Virus record (IMG/VR): IMGVR_UViG_3300010392_004727
Location: 1-22,817 of that record
Reading direction: 5' to 3' (one strand)
Source: a virus
Length of the DNA stretch: 22,817 nucleotides
Positions within the stretch are counted from its first letter, which is position 1; each line of letters opens with the position of its first letter. A program made the translations under genes and the position numbers. A model generated the notes under the pieces. That model did not search any database. It was not told the DNA's origin and saw only the letters and a list, made by a program, of their open reading frames with translations. Positions 1 to 6,600 of the stretch are shown piece by piece.

Positions 1-338
1 ACATTGATGATCCATGGCTTATTATCGCTGCTTAATTTACGCTGATGGAATTTTGGCACGTTAGCCGCGTCCATTAACATATGTGCTTCTTGTAAAGAAA
101 TCGAGTAATGGTTGGCGTTATTTTTGGTAAATTGGTGCCCTTCTGCTTCTAGCTTGCTGATCGCATCGTCCAATTTACGACGAGTTAAACCCGAGCGTGT
201 TTCCATCAATGCCTTCGACATCGGCGGAAAATGATCGTCGCTACGCTCTTCAAGTACAATTTCAATCCGGTCTGCTTGAACTTGTTGAGTGAGCTGCGCA
301 AGTCGATTGAGGTTTTCTATCGTCTTATCTCGTTTCAT
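1..338 (-). CDS. parA2: ParA2, chromosome 2 partition ATPase (N-terminal part)
   Basis: This is the N-terminal 112 codons of a minus-strand gene cut by the left window edge. It begins MKRDKTIENLNRLAQLTQQV and runs to KPWIIN, just before the Walker A region would start. From memory it closely follows the N-terminal DNA-binding extension of Vibrio chromosome 2 ParA, a type Ia (P1-like) ParA with a winged-helix region that binds its own promoter. In this family the ATPase forms filaments on DNA and, with ParB2 bound to parS2, moves the chromosome 2 origin. The start is the ATG at 338-336; no second ATG in frame is closer to the upstream A/T-rich region. It faces away from the origin and rctB, the usual Vibrio chromosome 2 layout. 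The ATPase motifs are outside the window, so whether the gene is intact cannot be judged. Confidence 0.93.
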   Translation of the reverse strand, partial: MKRDKTIENLNRLAQLTQQVQADRIEIVLEERSDDHFPPMSKALMETRSGLTRRKLDDAISKLEAEGHQFTKNNANHYSISLQEAHMLMDAANVPKFHQRKLSSDNKPWIIN

Positions 339-546
339 TACATTTTATCCATAAGAATTACCTTGCATTAATTGTACAGCATTATCAAAGCATAACAATA
401 AAAAGGTGCACGTTCCTTTTAGAGTTAAATCACAAATAAATTGCTCTATTGTCACGATACGCTGAAAAAACGCACAATTACATCGCAAATTTCCTCGCAT
501 ATTGCCATGCAAATCGGCACAGAATTAAACAGTTACCGTGTCACTT

Positions 547-561
547 ATTTACAGTGTAAAG
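547..561. promoter_or_regulatory. parS2 centromere site 1 (ParB2 binding)
   Basis: The 15-mer ATTTACAGTGTAAAG is a perfect match to the Vibrio chromosome 2 parS2 pattern NTTTACANTGTAAAN, a palindrome centred on one base. It lies about 210 bp upstream of the parA2 start, inside the origin-proximal intergenic region, where ParB2 loading is expected. The match is read directly; binding is inferred from the known motif. Confidence 0.9.
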
Positions 562-1538
562 TACATAATTTGTTCAGATAAAACGAACCAAAGGGCAATT
601 CGCTGATAACCTCGGTTTGCGAACCGGTTCGTAGCAAAAGTCACATCGAGATCCCAAGTTCATCGCGCTGCTAATAAAGTAAGTCTCATTATTTCGCCTT
701 CTCGTCACCGCTCGGGCTTCGCGTAACAATAACTGGCCAATGAGAAATCTGCTCTGCCCCCCAACAAGAAGCGTTCACCTTGATCATGTTTCCAAGTGAG
801 CATCGGGCGTGTTTGCCGTTTCAGCCTGAAAATTGGTGTTTTTCTACCGTTAATCACTGCATGAGCTGCGTGAAATGTGCCAAATTTGCAGCAATCGTGT
901 CACGAGGAAAGAAAAAATAAGCGCAACAATGGCAATTTAAGTCGCGATAGCGCCAATACAGGCCAGTTTTTATACGGAACGATTGTTTGCGTCTGACAAG
1001 TTACGGGGCATGTCAGTTCAACCGTGCAGTCAAATGTCGCAGCCAATTTGAACCACTTGACGACCCTACATCGAAACCGCAAGCATGATCATACTTGCCT
1101 CTCTCTTGATCATGCTTTCGCAATAGATCGGAGCTTAAGGAAAGATGATCAAGGCGTGATTGGCTATGATTTCCGTTCATTTTGCTCTCAACTTAGCCAG
1201 ATCATTTCTGGATCGATGATCAAGTGGCGAATCGCGCCGGAAGCATGTAAATTGCAACTCGAATTACGGGAGATGTTAGATAGAATAAGGCTTAGTGGCG
1301 ATCTTAGCTGACACGGCCCAAAGTGGAAAAGCATCAAAAGCAGTTTCAAGCAGCAAGTTCGAGCCCTGATCATGCTTTCGTTTCCTTAAGGGACCAAACA
1401 AAATCGGCAATCTTTATCGTGATGATGTATTTCGATTTAAATCTGCGTCAAATTCCATCAGATAAGAGGAAAGTAACGTTACTTGATCATGCTTTCAGGG
1501 CAAAATTAATGGGCTAAAAATTAAATGCCACCAGCAAC
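562..1538. other. rctA-like region of ori2 (incompatibility / negative control)
   Basis: This long stretch has no convincing protein gene. It corresponds by position to the rctA segment of Vibrio chromosome 2 origins, which titrates RctB and restrains initiation rather than encoding a needed protein. Visible are RctB 12-mer-like sites at 780-793, 1081-1092 (inverted), 1106-1120, 1366-1380 and 1483-1497, plus weaker GATC-containing versions near 1145 and 1216. Two related blocks containing TTACGGG followed by ATGT(C/T)AG occur at 1001-1015 and 1264-1278 and may be parts of the longer inhibitory repeats (39-mers). A 95-codon open frame at 1024-1311 lacks a ribosome site and contains the repeats in-frame, so it is not called as a gene. 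Confidence 0.75.
1081..1120. repeat. Inverted pair of RctB 12-mers
   Basis: AAGCATGATCAT (1081-1092) is the reverse complement of ATGATCATGCTT, and TTGATCATGCTTTCG (1106-1120) is the same motif in direct orientation. Their GATC cores are 21 bp apart. Dam methylation of the GATC inside each 12-mer is known to be needed for RctB binding in V. cholerae. Confidence 0.75.
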
Positions 1539-1547
1539 TGTGGATAA
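1539..1547 (-). promoter_or_regulatory. DnaA box of ori2
   Basis: TGTGGATAA is the exact complement of the high-affinity DnaA box TTATCCACA. It sits 15 bp before the regular 12-mer array, as the single DnaA box does in other Vibrio ori2 sequences. DnaA is an accessory requirement there while RctB is the initiator. Confidence 0.9.
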
Positions 1548-1561
1548 CATGTGATCTTTCG

Positions 1562-1689
1562 ATGATCATGCTTTCCTATTATCAATGATCATCGATTCGA
1601 TCTCTTGATGATCATCTTTTCGAGCTTTTTTGATCATGCTTTCAATACGTTAATGATCATCGTTTCGCACTGGCTATGATCATGCTTCC
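1562..1689 (+). repeat. ori2 iteron array: six directly repeated RctB 12-mers
   Basis: Six copies of (A/T)TGATCATNNTTTC start at 1562, 1585, 1608, 1630, 1653 and 1676, giving spacings of 23, 23, 22, 23 and 23 bp, so all lie near the same face of the helix. Each has a GATC Dam site overlapping the ATGATCAT core; the tails alternate between GCTTTC and C(G/T)(A/T)TTCG. In Vibrio chromosome 2 this phased array is the initiation site where RctB binds as an iteron initiator. The array lies between the DnaA box and the AT-rich unwinding element, which is the canonical order. Confidence 0.93.
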
Positions 1690-1860
1690 TACGGCGGAAA
1701 TATATACTTGTTGTATTACAGTAACTTACAAGCAAAATCACAGCCAGATCATATGATCACTTAATCAATATAGATCAATATAATCAAAAAGATCAGTTTA
1801 AAAGAACAATAATTTTCTTCTTTATTTTTTAAAAGAATTTCTTTATTCTCTTGGAACGAT
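1690..1860. other. AT-rich DNA unwinding element of ori2 with ATCA repeats
   Basis: Between the iterons and the rctB leader the DNA becomes very AT-rich, with long T and A runs at 1810-1850. The top strand carries six ATCA tetramers at 1748, 1756, 1764, 1774, 1783 and 1792, spaced 8, 8, 10, 9 and 9 bases. RctB of V. cholerae is known to bind single-stranded ATCA repeats of the unwound region, so this is the expected strand-opening site. The rctB promoter must lie in or just after this stretch, but I cannot pick its -35 and -10 boxes with confidence. Confidence 0.85.
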
Positions 1861-1887
1861 AGCGAAATTACGGTTAATGAGACACGG
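1861..1887. promoter_or_regulatory. Candidate RctB operator (29-mer-like) in the rctB leader
   Basis: The leader just before rctB contains GAAATTACGGTTAATGAG, which resembles the GAATTACGGGAGATGTTAG block at 1261-1279 and the AAGTTACGGGGCATGTCAG block at 998-1016. Vibrio ori2 regions have a truncated 39-mer (29-mer) overlapping the rctB promoter through which RctB represses itself. Position and similarity fit, but I could not compare with the published consensus. Confidence 0.45.
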
Positions 1888-1895
1888 ACACTTAA

Positions 1896-3872
1896 ATGAC
1901 CACAGACGAAAAGATCTTGATCAAAGCACCTCGCAGCCACAAAGATGGACATTTGTTTTTAGTCAGTGAAAACACAATTGATTGGATCGAGCAATATCAA
2001 CACTTTAAAGGTGTCACCAAAAGCATTGTCGAATTATTAAACCTAATTTCGCTACGAGGCTTCTCTAGCAAAGATGGCTATGTTTCAACAACCGACTTAA
2101 TTGACGCTACCGAAGGTCAACTTACTCGCGCAGCAATTCAACAGCGATTGCGCGCCGCCGTTTCGATCGGTTTATTTACCCAGTCCCCTGTTCGCTTTGA
2201 ACAAGGCCTGGCAGGAAAAACCATGCTACACGGTTTTGTTAACCCAAGTCAGCTTGTGTCTGCGCTTGGTGCAACAAGCTTGATGACCGAGTCTAGTAAA
2301 CAAAACGAAAAACAAAAGCGTTCTAAAGCCCTCGCTCAAACCCAAGTTAACCGTCAGTTATTGAATGAGCATGGTCTAAATATCCCCCCGACGATGAAAG
2401 ATGAATCGGAACAATTTGTCGTTTCACCAACCAATTGGGCGGGGATTATTGACCAAGCTTTAGCGCCGCCACGCACTCGTAAAAGCTATCAGAAATCGAT
2501 GGTTTCGATCTCGGGCAGTCGCGCGGTGATCGAAACACGATCTTCTAAAAACATCATGACCGTTGATGATCTGATGACGCTGTTTGCGCTGTTTACCTTA
2601 ACGGTACAGTACCATGAGCATCACCAAGAAGAATATCAGCTCAACGGTAAGCACGTACCCAACAAAACCCCGCTGTACATCACAGATATTTTGGCATTAC
2701 GTGGCAAAAAAGACAGCGGCCCAGCTCGAGATTCGATCCGCGAAAGTATCGATAGGATCGAGTTTACCGATTTTCAATTGCATGAGCTTACCGGCCGCTG
2801 GATGAGTGAGAACATGCCTGAAGGCTTTAAGAGTGATCGTTTCCGCTTCTTAGCCCGAACCATTACCGCCTCTGAAGAAGCGCCACAGGAGAACGAAGCT
2901 GGCGAGATCCGCATTAAGCCAAACTTGTATATTTTAGTTTGGGAGCCTTCATTTTATGAAGAGCTGCTCACCCGCGATTACTTTTTCTTGTTTCCACCCG
3001 AGATCCTGCGTCAGCATACTTTGGTGTTCCAGCTTTATTCGTTTTTCAGAAGCCGGATGTCACGCCGTTTCACCGATAGCATGCTGCTGAGTGAATTAAA
3101 CCAAAAACTGGCGCGAAATATCGAATGGCGACGTTTTTCAATGGATCTGATCCGCGAGCTAAAGCGTTTGTCTGAAGGTAAAGGCACCGATGAGATGTTC
3201 GTGGTTAACCTTTGGGGTTACCACTTGACGGTTACTTGCATCGAAGAAAAAGGAAAAGTGCTGGATTATCAAGTTGATATCAAGTGTGATGTTGAAGAAG
3301 TACTGCGTTTTTCTCGCGCAAGAATGACCAACGCGGGCAAACGTAACATGGCGCCAACATTACCGAATCCGCTCAGACATGAAATGGTCTCTGCGCAGAA
3401 GCTTGAAGAGTTAGCCGAGATCATTGATGGTGAGTTTGAGCCGATCCAGCGTCGTCCTTCTTCACCAAAAGGCCGTTTAGGCCGCCGAGTGAAGCAGCGC
3501 AAGCATTTGGTTGAGATCAACGCCGATGAGCTGACCATCACGCTATCAAAATATACCTCACCAGAAGCGCTAGAACGCAGTGTAACCGCTTTGTCGGCAA
3601 TGACTGGTCACACGGTCAACTCTATCCGAGAAGAGTGTCAGGAGCTGATAGAGAAGCTTGATTGGCTGAGAGTAGGCGAGCAGGTCATCCCTTACGAGGT
3701 GCTGAGTAAGACGATTGAGCTATTTAATAGCCAAAGTAACGCGAAACACCTCTCTATCGAGCGTTTGATTGGCGGTTTAGCGGTGCGCCGTAAAGTGTGT
3801 AAACAAGTCCTAGATGGCCACATTGATGAAACCGTGATGCGGGTATTAGATGAAGTCGCGGTGGGGATCTGA
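1896..3872 (+). CDS. rctB: RctB, chromosome 2 replication initiator
   Basis: The 658-aa product has the length of Vibrio RctB and follows the V. cholerae protein through most of its length as I remember it (for example QYQHFKGVTKSIVELLNL near the N-terminus, RDSIRESIDRIEFTDFQLHE in the middle and LDEVAVGI at the end). RctB is a Vibrio-specific iteron-type initiator made of winged-helix domains. It binds 12-mers to start replication and 39-/29-mers to inhibit it and to repress its own promoter, and its timing is coupled to chromosome 1 through crtS. The ATG at 1896 gives the conserved N-terminus and is preceded by a weak purine-rich site. The whole ori2 lies immediately upstream on the same strand. 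No truncation or frameshift is seen. Confidence 0.98.
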   Translation: MTTDEKILIKAPRSHKDGHLFLVSENTIDWIEQYQHFKGVTKSIVELLNLISLRGFSSKDGYVSTTDLIDATEGQLTRAAIQQRLRAAVSIGLFTQSPVRFEQGLAGKTMLHGFVNPSQLVSALGATSLMTESSKQNEKQKRSKALAQTQVNRQLLNEHGLNIPPTMKDESEQFVVSPTNWAGIIDQALAPPRTRKSYQKSMVSISGSRAVIETRSSKNIMTVDDLMTLFALFTLTVQYHEHHQEEYQLNGKHVPNKTPLYITDILALRGKKDSGPARDSIRESIDRIEFTDFQLHELTGRWMSENMPEGFKSDRFRFLARTITASEEAPQENEAGEIRIKPNLYILVWEPSFYEELLTRDYFFLFPPEILRQHTLVFQLYSFFRSRMSRRFTDSMLLSELNQKLARNIEWRRFSMDLIRELKRLSEGKGTDEMFVVNLWGYHLTVTCIEEKGKVLDYQVDIKCDVEEVLRFSRARMTNAGKRNMAPTLPNPLRHEMVSAQKLEELAEIIDGEFEPIQRRPSSPKGRLGRRVKQRKHLVEINADELTITLSKYTSPEALERSVTALSAMTGHTVNSIREECQELIEKLDWLRVGEQVIPYEVLSKTIELFNSQSNAKHLSIERLIGGLAVRRKVCKQVLDGHIDETVMRVLDEVAVGI

Positions 3873-3888
3873 ACAACTTGACACTGTT

Positions 3889-3919
3889 TTGACAATTGAA
3901 CCATTTGGCTTGTTATAGT
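3889..3919 (+). promoter_or_regulatory. Candidate sigma-70 promoter downstream of rctB
   Basis: TTGACA at 3889-3894 and TATAGT at 3914-3919 are close to consensus, though the 19-bp spacer is longer than the usual 17 (TTATAG at 3913 gives 18). A second TTGACA lies at 3878-3883. It begins 17 bp after the rctB stop and points away from rctB into a stretch with no reading frame but two strong hairpins. Confidence 0.5.
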
Positions 3920-3924
3920 GGCTA

Positions 3925-4030
3925 ACGAAACCAAGAGACACTCTTGGTTTCGATGAATTAATAGATGGCTCATATTGTTCATTCATGAATAATGAAATCT
4001 TTGGCGAGTATTATTACTCGCCGTTTTTTT
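3925..4030 (+). ncRNA. Candidate small RNA of about 105 nt
   Basis: From the predicted transcription start the transcript would begin at once with a perfect 12-bp stem (3926-3937 and 3941-3952, loop ACA). It would run through about 50 nt with no open frame, which includes the 10-bp palindrome ATTCATGAAT, and end in a textbook terminator (stem GGCGAGTA/TACTCGCC, loop TTAT, then G and seven T). A promoter, stable 5' hairpin, unstructured middle and Rho-independent end are the features of an Hfq-type sRNA. The family is not recognised; it lacks the conserved Qrr core. The alternative is that this is only the rctB 3' untranslated region with two hairpins. Confidence 0.45.
4003..4030 (+). terminator. 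Intrinsic terminator after rctB / candidate sRNA
   Basis: An 8-bp perfect stem, GGCGAGTA-TTAT-TACTCGCC, is followed by G and seven T on the plus strand. On the minus strand the stem is not followed by a T run, so it acts in the rctB direction only. Confidence 0.85.
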
Positions 4031-4071
4031 ATCTAAATTTCCCCTACAGCTTCTAGAACATTCGATCTCTC

Positions 4072-4086
4072 TTGATCATCGTTCCG
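4072..4086 (+). repeat. RctB 12-mer-like site outside ori2 (TTGATCATCGTTCCG)
   Basis: This 15-mer differs from the ori2 iteron at 1653-1667 by two bases (T for A at the first position and one C for T near the end). It overlaps the 3' end of the minus-strand hypothetical gene, over 2.3 kb from the array. Binding by RctB is inferred from sequence identity with the origin repeats. Confidence 0.6.
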
Positions 4087-4531
4087 GCCCTTCATCTAAT
4101 AAGCGTATATGCTGCTGCGCCGCCATAAAGTGGATATAACTCTCTACTTGGCTTTCACACTCTTTTGTCCAGTGGCAACGGCTACAGTGCTCAAGTAGCG
4201 CAACAATCAGTTGATCTAACCGCTCTAAGGCCCAAATCTTCAGCTCTCTATCGGTTTCTGGCTCGCACGCAACGGCTTGCAACTTAGCGTAAGCAAAGTT
4301 GAGGTATTCATAGGCCCCTTGCTTGTTGTTTTGATCCAGTTGGTATTGGTAGATCCGCAGACAACCGTCGAGCCAACAGGCGAGCGCTTTACCTTGCTCT
4401 AACGAGACACTAGGCCCCCATATCTCTTTTGGCGGATGCATGATCAAGGGGATCAAAGTATCTACTTGATCATGCTTCCCAAGCTGGTACCAATTACTGA
4501 TCTGCGATTGCCATTCATTTAGGGCACTCAT
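4076..4531 (-). CDS. Hypothetical protein, alpha-helical, 151 aa
   Basis: I do not recognise a named family. The product is soluble, acidic and probably all-helical, rich in Leu, Ala, Gln and Glu, with a cysteine cluster near residues 115-124 (CSRCHWTKEC) and no signal peptide or membrane segment. The start at 4531 has GAGG a few bases upstream. It converges on rctB, and the sRNA-like cassette and its terminator lie between the two stop codons. Unusually, three RctB-type GATC repeats lie within or at the end of the coding sequence (4072-4086, 4434-4447 and 4466-4480), so the gene may be kept beside ori2 partly because it carries these sites. A regulator-like role is possible but nothing in the sequence proves it. 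Confidence 0.75.
   Translation of the reverse strand: MSALNEWQSQISNWYQLGKHDQVDTLIPLIMHPPKEIWGPSVSLEQGKALACWLDGCLRIYQYQLDQNNKQGAYEYLNFAYAKLQAVACEPETDRELKIWALERLDQLIVALLEHCSRCHWTKECESQVESYIHFMAAQQHIRLLDEGPER
4434..4480. repeat. Inverted pair of RctB 12-mer-like sites inside a gene
   Basis: TTGATCATGCTTCCC at 4466-4480 matches the sixth ori2 iteron (1676-1689) except at its first base. On the other strand 4447-4434 reads TTGATCATGCATCC, one base from the same pattern. The two GATC cores are 26 bp apart and face each other. The segment encodes residues of the hypothetical protein, so the repeats are compatible with coding. Confidence 0.55.
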
Positions 4532-4975
4532 AGAGCCTCAGAAGGTAAAGACTAGATACTTACAGTTTGGTGCATAATCGCGTGGCTTACCAATTTTTGG
4601 CCTCGAATTTTGCTGAAATCCTTGATTTGACAAGCGATCAATAAATCCGCGATCCGAGGCGGAAATTGAGCCCGAGCGAACTATACTTATTTTATAACAA
4701 ATGGGTTGGTTGAAGGAGAGTGCGAAGTGAGCTCAAGGCAAAGAGGACGCGGCGTTAGCTGCTTTTTGGTGAGAGTTAGGTCACACCTCATTTCTGAGGG
4801 CTAATCCTCTAAATTTAACCCTCCTTTTTCGCGAGCGCAAAACAATTTTTAGGGCCAGATTGGATTAGTTTCGGAACTCTTGGTTAGTTCACATTACTTG
4901 GCAAATTTGCTTAACAAGCTTACTGGGCTTTGCTACAGATTAGGTGTCCCGAACATGGTGTGGTTGGAGGTAAGT
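4532..4975. other. Intergenic region, 444 bp, mostly unexplained
   Basis: It holds the divergent leaders of the 151-aa and 66-aa genes. A sigma-70-like -10 box TATACT lies near 4682. An imperfect stem GAGGGCTAA/TTAACCCTC (4796-4804 and 4815-4823) followed by CTTTTT could be a terminator of an unseen short transcript. A reading frame at 4880 with a TTG start has no ribosome site and merely extends the next gene upstream. No RNA family is recognised. Confidence 0.5.
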
Positions 4976-5176
4976 ATGTCCATAAATTCTATTGACCATG
5001 ATGAAATGACTCGTATTGCAGAAAAATGGGATTTTCAGGAAGAAGCAACAGAAAAGTCGTCACGGAAGCAGCTCAAATCTGCAGAAGCGCGTCGTAGGAT
5101 CGAAGCGCTAAGAGAGATCAGAGAAAGTGGGTTGACCATGGAAGAGGCTGAAGAACTCGGTTTACTCCATCATTAA
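4976..5176 (+). CDS. Small highly charged protein, 66 aa
   Basis: The 66-aa product starts MSINSIDHDEMTRIAEKWDF and is rich in Glu, Arg and Lys. Its C-terminal half (ARRRIEALREIRESGLTMEE) looks like a single long amphipathic helix. It has no signal peptide, membrane segment or cysteine. I chose the ATG at 4976 because GGAGG stands five bases before it; the frame can be extended upstream to a TTG at 4880 but that start has no ribosome site. The gene stands alone, with a long leader and its own terminator 37 bp after the stop. It may be a small regulatory or envelope-associated protein conserved in Vibrio, but I do not recognise the family. Confidence 0.7.
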   Translation: MSINSIDHDEMTRIAEKWDFQEEATEKSSRKQLKSAEARRRIEALREIRESGLTMEEAEELGLLHH

Positions 5177-5213
5177 CCTAATGCTAACCCATCGTGGGTT
5201 GGTTGATACCCTA

Positions 5214-5234
5214 GGGCGCCATTGGCGCCCTTTT
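5214..5234 (+). terminator. Intrinsic terminator of the 66-aa gene
   Basis: GGGCGCC-ATT-GGCGCCC is a perfect 7-bp GC-rich stem followed by TTTT and a further T-rich tail. A weaker hairpin, AACCCA-TCG-TGGGTT, precedes it at about 5186. Confidence 0.85.
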
Positions 5235-5475
5235 GTTATTTTTCCCCCTAGCCGCAGGCTCAGTGTTCACTGACACCGCTTGGGGCTATCTGCTCGCTAA
5301 GTCTCACTTTTTATTTGTGATATTTTGTCTGCGAATGACGATTGGGTAGCGAAAGTGACTGGGTGCAAATCAGACCAAGCGCATATTCAGCGTTAATTAT
5401 GCGCTCGGGCATTCCCCATTAAAGTCTGGCTATGTTATATTCTCCCCCTATTTAACACCGATTGAGGCAGTCTAG
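5235..5475. other. Intergenic leader of the DUF3283-like gene
   Basis: No reading frame is supported. GCGCAT and ATGCGC around 5379-5404 form a 6-bp stem with a 14-nt loop, and TATATT near 5435 could be the -10 box of the next gene. No known riboswitch or RNA fold was recognised. Confidence 0.4.
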
Positions 5476-5685
5476 ATGTCGTTCAATTTGTCTCTTCTTT
5501 CTGCAACCGAGAAAAATAAGGTTGAGATTGATAAGCAAGCGTCGTTTTTGGTTTGGAAAATTAAGCAAGCTCAAGCTGGCCCAGAAGCGCTTACGGCTCA
5601 CCGTAATACGTTAAGAAGTGAGGATGAACGAGAACTGTTTGACCAATCAGTGCAAAAGTATAAGCGGGTGATGGGAATAGCTTGA
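5476..5685 (+). CDS. DUF3283-like small Vibrio protein, 69 aa
   Basis: The product begins MSFNLSLLSATEKNKVEIDK and ends VQKYKRVMGIA; size and start match what I remember of the Vibrio family annotated DUF3283, whose function is unknown. It is a small soluble, helical, charged protein without signal peptide or cysteine. GAGGC lies about ten bases before the ATG at 5476. A perfect short inverted repeat, CTCAGTT-G-AACTGAG at 5702-5716, follows the stop but has no T run, and the next gene has its own promoter there. The family assignment is from memory; only the small-protein call is firm. Confidence 0.75.
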   Translation: MSFNLSLLSATEKNKVEIDKQASFLVWKIKQAQAGPEALTAHRNTLRSEDERELFDQSVQKYKRVMGIA

Positions 5686-5706
5686 TCCCCCTAGCAGTCT
5701 ACTCAG

Positions 5707-5734
5707 TTGAACTGAGGCAAAGATTTGCTAAAAT
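5707..5734 (+). promoter_or_regulatory. Promoter of the YebC-family gene
   Basis: TTGAAC (5707-5712) and TAAAAT (5729-5734) are separated by 16 bp and lie 35 bp before the start codon of the yeeN-like gene. The -35 box sits inside the inverted repeat that follows the preceding gene. Confidence 0.55.
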
Positions 5735-5768
5735 TTGTCGCGTTAATTGAATCAGAGAGAACATCCCG

Positions 5769-6485
5769 ATGGGAAGAAGTTTTGAAGTGCGCAAAGCCTC
5801 TATGGCGAAAACAGCAGGCGCAAAAATTAAAGTTTATTCCAAATACGGTAAAGAAATTTACATGAGCGCCAAAAATGGCGGCGCTGATCCGGATATGAAC
5901 TTATCGCTTAAGCACCTTATTGCAAAAGCAAAGAAAGACCAAGTACCAAGCCATGTTATCGACAAGGCGCTTGATAAAGCGACCGGTGGCGGTGGCGAAG
6001 ACTACCAACCAGCACGTTATGAAGGCTTTGCTCCTGGCGGCGCGAGCGTGATTGTTGACTGTCTTACCGACAACGGCAACCGTACGTTCCAAGACGTTCG
6101 TCAGTGCTTTGTTAAGACAGGCGCAAAAATTGGTAGCCCTGGTTCGAGTGCACACATGTTTGATCACCAAGCGGTATTCCAGTTTAAAGGTGATGACGAA
6201 GAGGCGATTCTAGAAGCGTTAATGATGCAAGACGTTGACGTAACAGATATCGAACTTGAAGATGGCGTGGTGACGGTATTTGCTCCGCACACCGAATTCT
6301 TTAAGACCAAAACAGCGCTAAGCACTGAGTACCCGGATCTGGTTCTTGATGTAGAAGAGATCACGTTTGTACCACAAACGCACACTCCAGTGACTGGCGA
6401 AGACGCTGAAAAGTTCCAGAAGTTCCTAGATATGCTAGACGACTGTGACGATGTTCAGCAGGTTTACCACAACGCAGAGTTGTAG
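5769..6485 (+). CDS. yeeN: YebC/TACO1-family protein, YeeN type
   Basis: The 238-aa product starts [20 protein letters not shown] and contains the family hallmarks: the N-terminal [10 protein letters not shown]-like segment (here [10 protein letters not shown]), [20 protein letters not shown] with NRTFQDVR after it, [15 protein letters not shown], and the C-terminal [15 protein letters not shown]. The pattern and length are closer to E. coli YeeN than to YebC itself. Family members were long called transcriptional regulators (PmpR); YebC proteins are now linked to relief of ribosome stalling at proline-rich stretches, and which of these applies to the YeeN branch is not settled. The gene has its own promoter 35 bp upstream and a strong terminator after it, so it is probably monocistronic. 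Fully intact. Confidence 0.92.
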   Translation: MGRSFEVRKASMAKTAGAKIKVYSKYGKEIYMSAKNGGADPDMNLSLKHLIAKAKKDQVPSHVIDKALDKATGGGGEDYQPARYEGFAPGGASVIVDCLTDNGNRTFQDVRQCFVKTGAKIGSPGSSAHMFDHQAVFQFKGDDEEAILEALMMQDVDVTDIELEDGVVTVFAPHTEFFKTKTALSTEYPDLVLDVEEITFVPQTHTPVTGEDAEKFQKFLDMLDDCDDVQQVYHNAEL

Positions 6486-6501
6486 TAACCGTCGTCTAAT
6501 A

Positions 6502-6527
6502 AACCGAGCCTAGCGCTCGGTTTTTTT
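6502..6527 (+). terminator. Intrinsic terminator of the yeeN-like gene
   Basis: AACCGAGC and GCTCGGTT form an 8-bp stem around a 5-nt loop and run into seven T. Confidence 0.9.
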
Positions 6528-6600
6528 ATATCCAGATTAGTGGCAATCAACAAGGAAGAAACGCGTTTTAAGTAGAACGCGCACGACAAGGAAACAAAAG

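Noticed and set aside
1024-1311. 95-aa plus-strand frame in the rctA region
   Set aside because: No ribosome site, and it runs through RctB repeats; in V. cholerae the rctA frame is not needed as a protein.
1323-1517. 64-aa plus-strand frame before the iterons
   Set aside because: Contains two 12-mer repeats in frame and has no ribosome site; codon use does not look like a gene.
1690-1745. IHF site between the iterons and the unwinding element
   Set aside because: AT-rich and in the right place, but no good match to WATCAANNNNTTR on either strand.
3925-4030. The hairpin cassette as a Qrr or Spot 42 RNA
   Set aside because: The conserved cores of these RNAs are not present; only the general sRNA architecture fits.
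4880-4975. TTG-started N-terminal extension of the 66-aa protein
   Set aside because: No ribosome site for the TTG, while the ATG at 4976 follows GGAGG.
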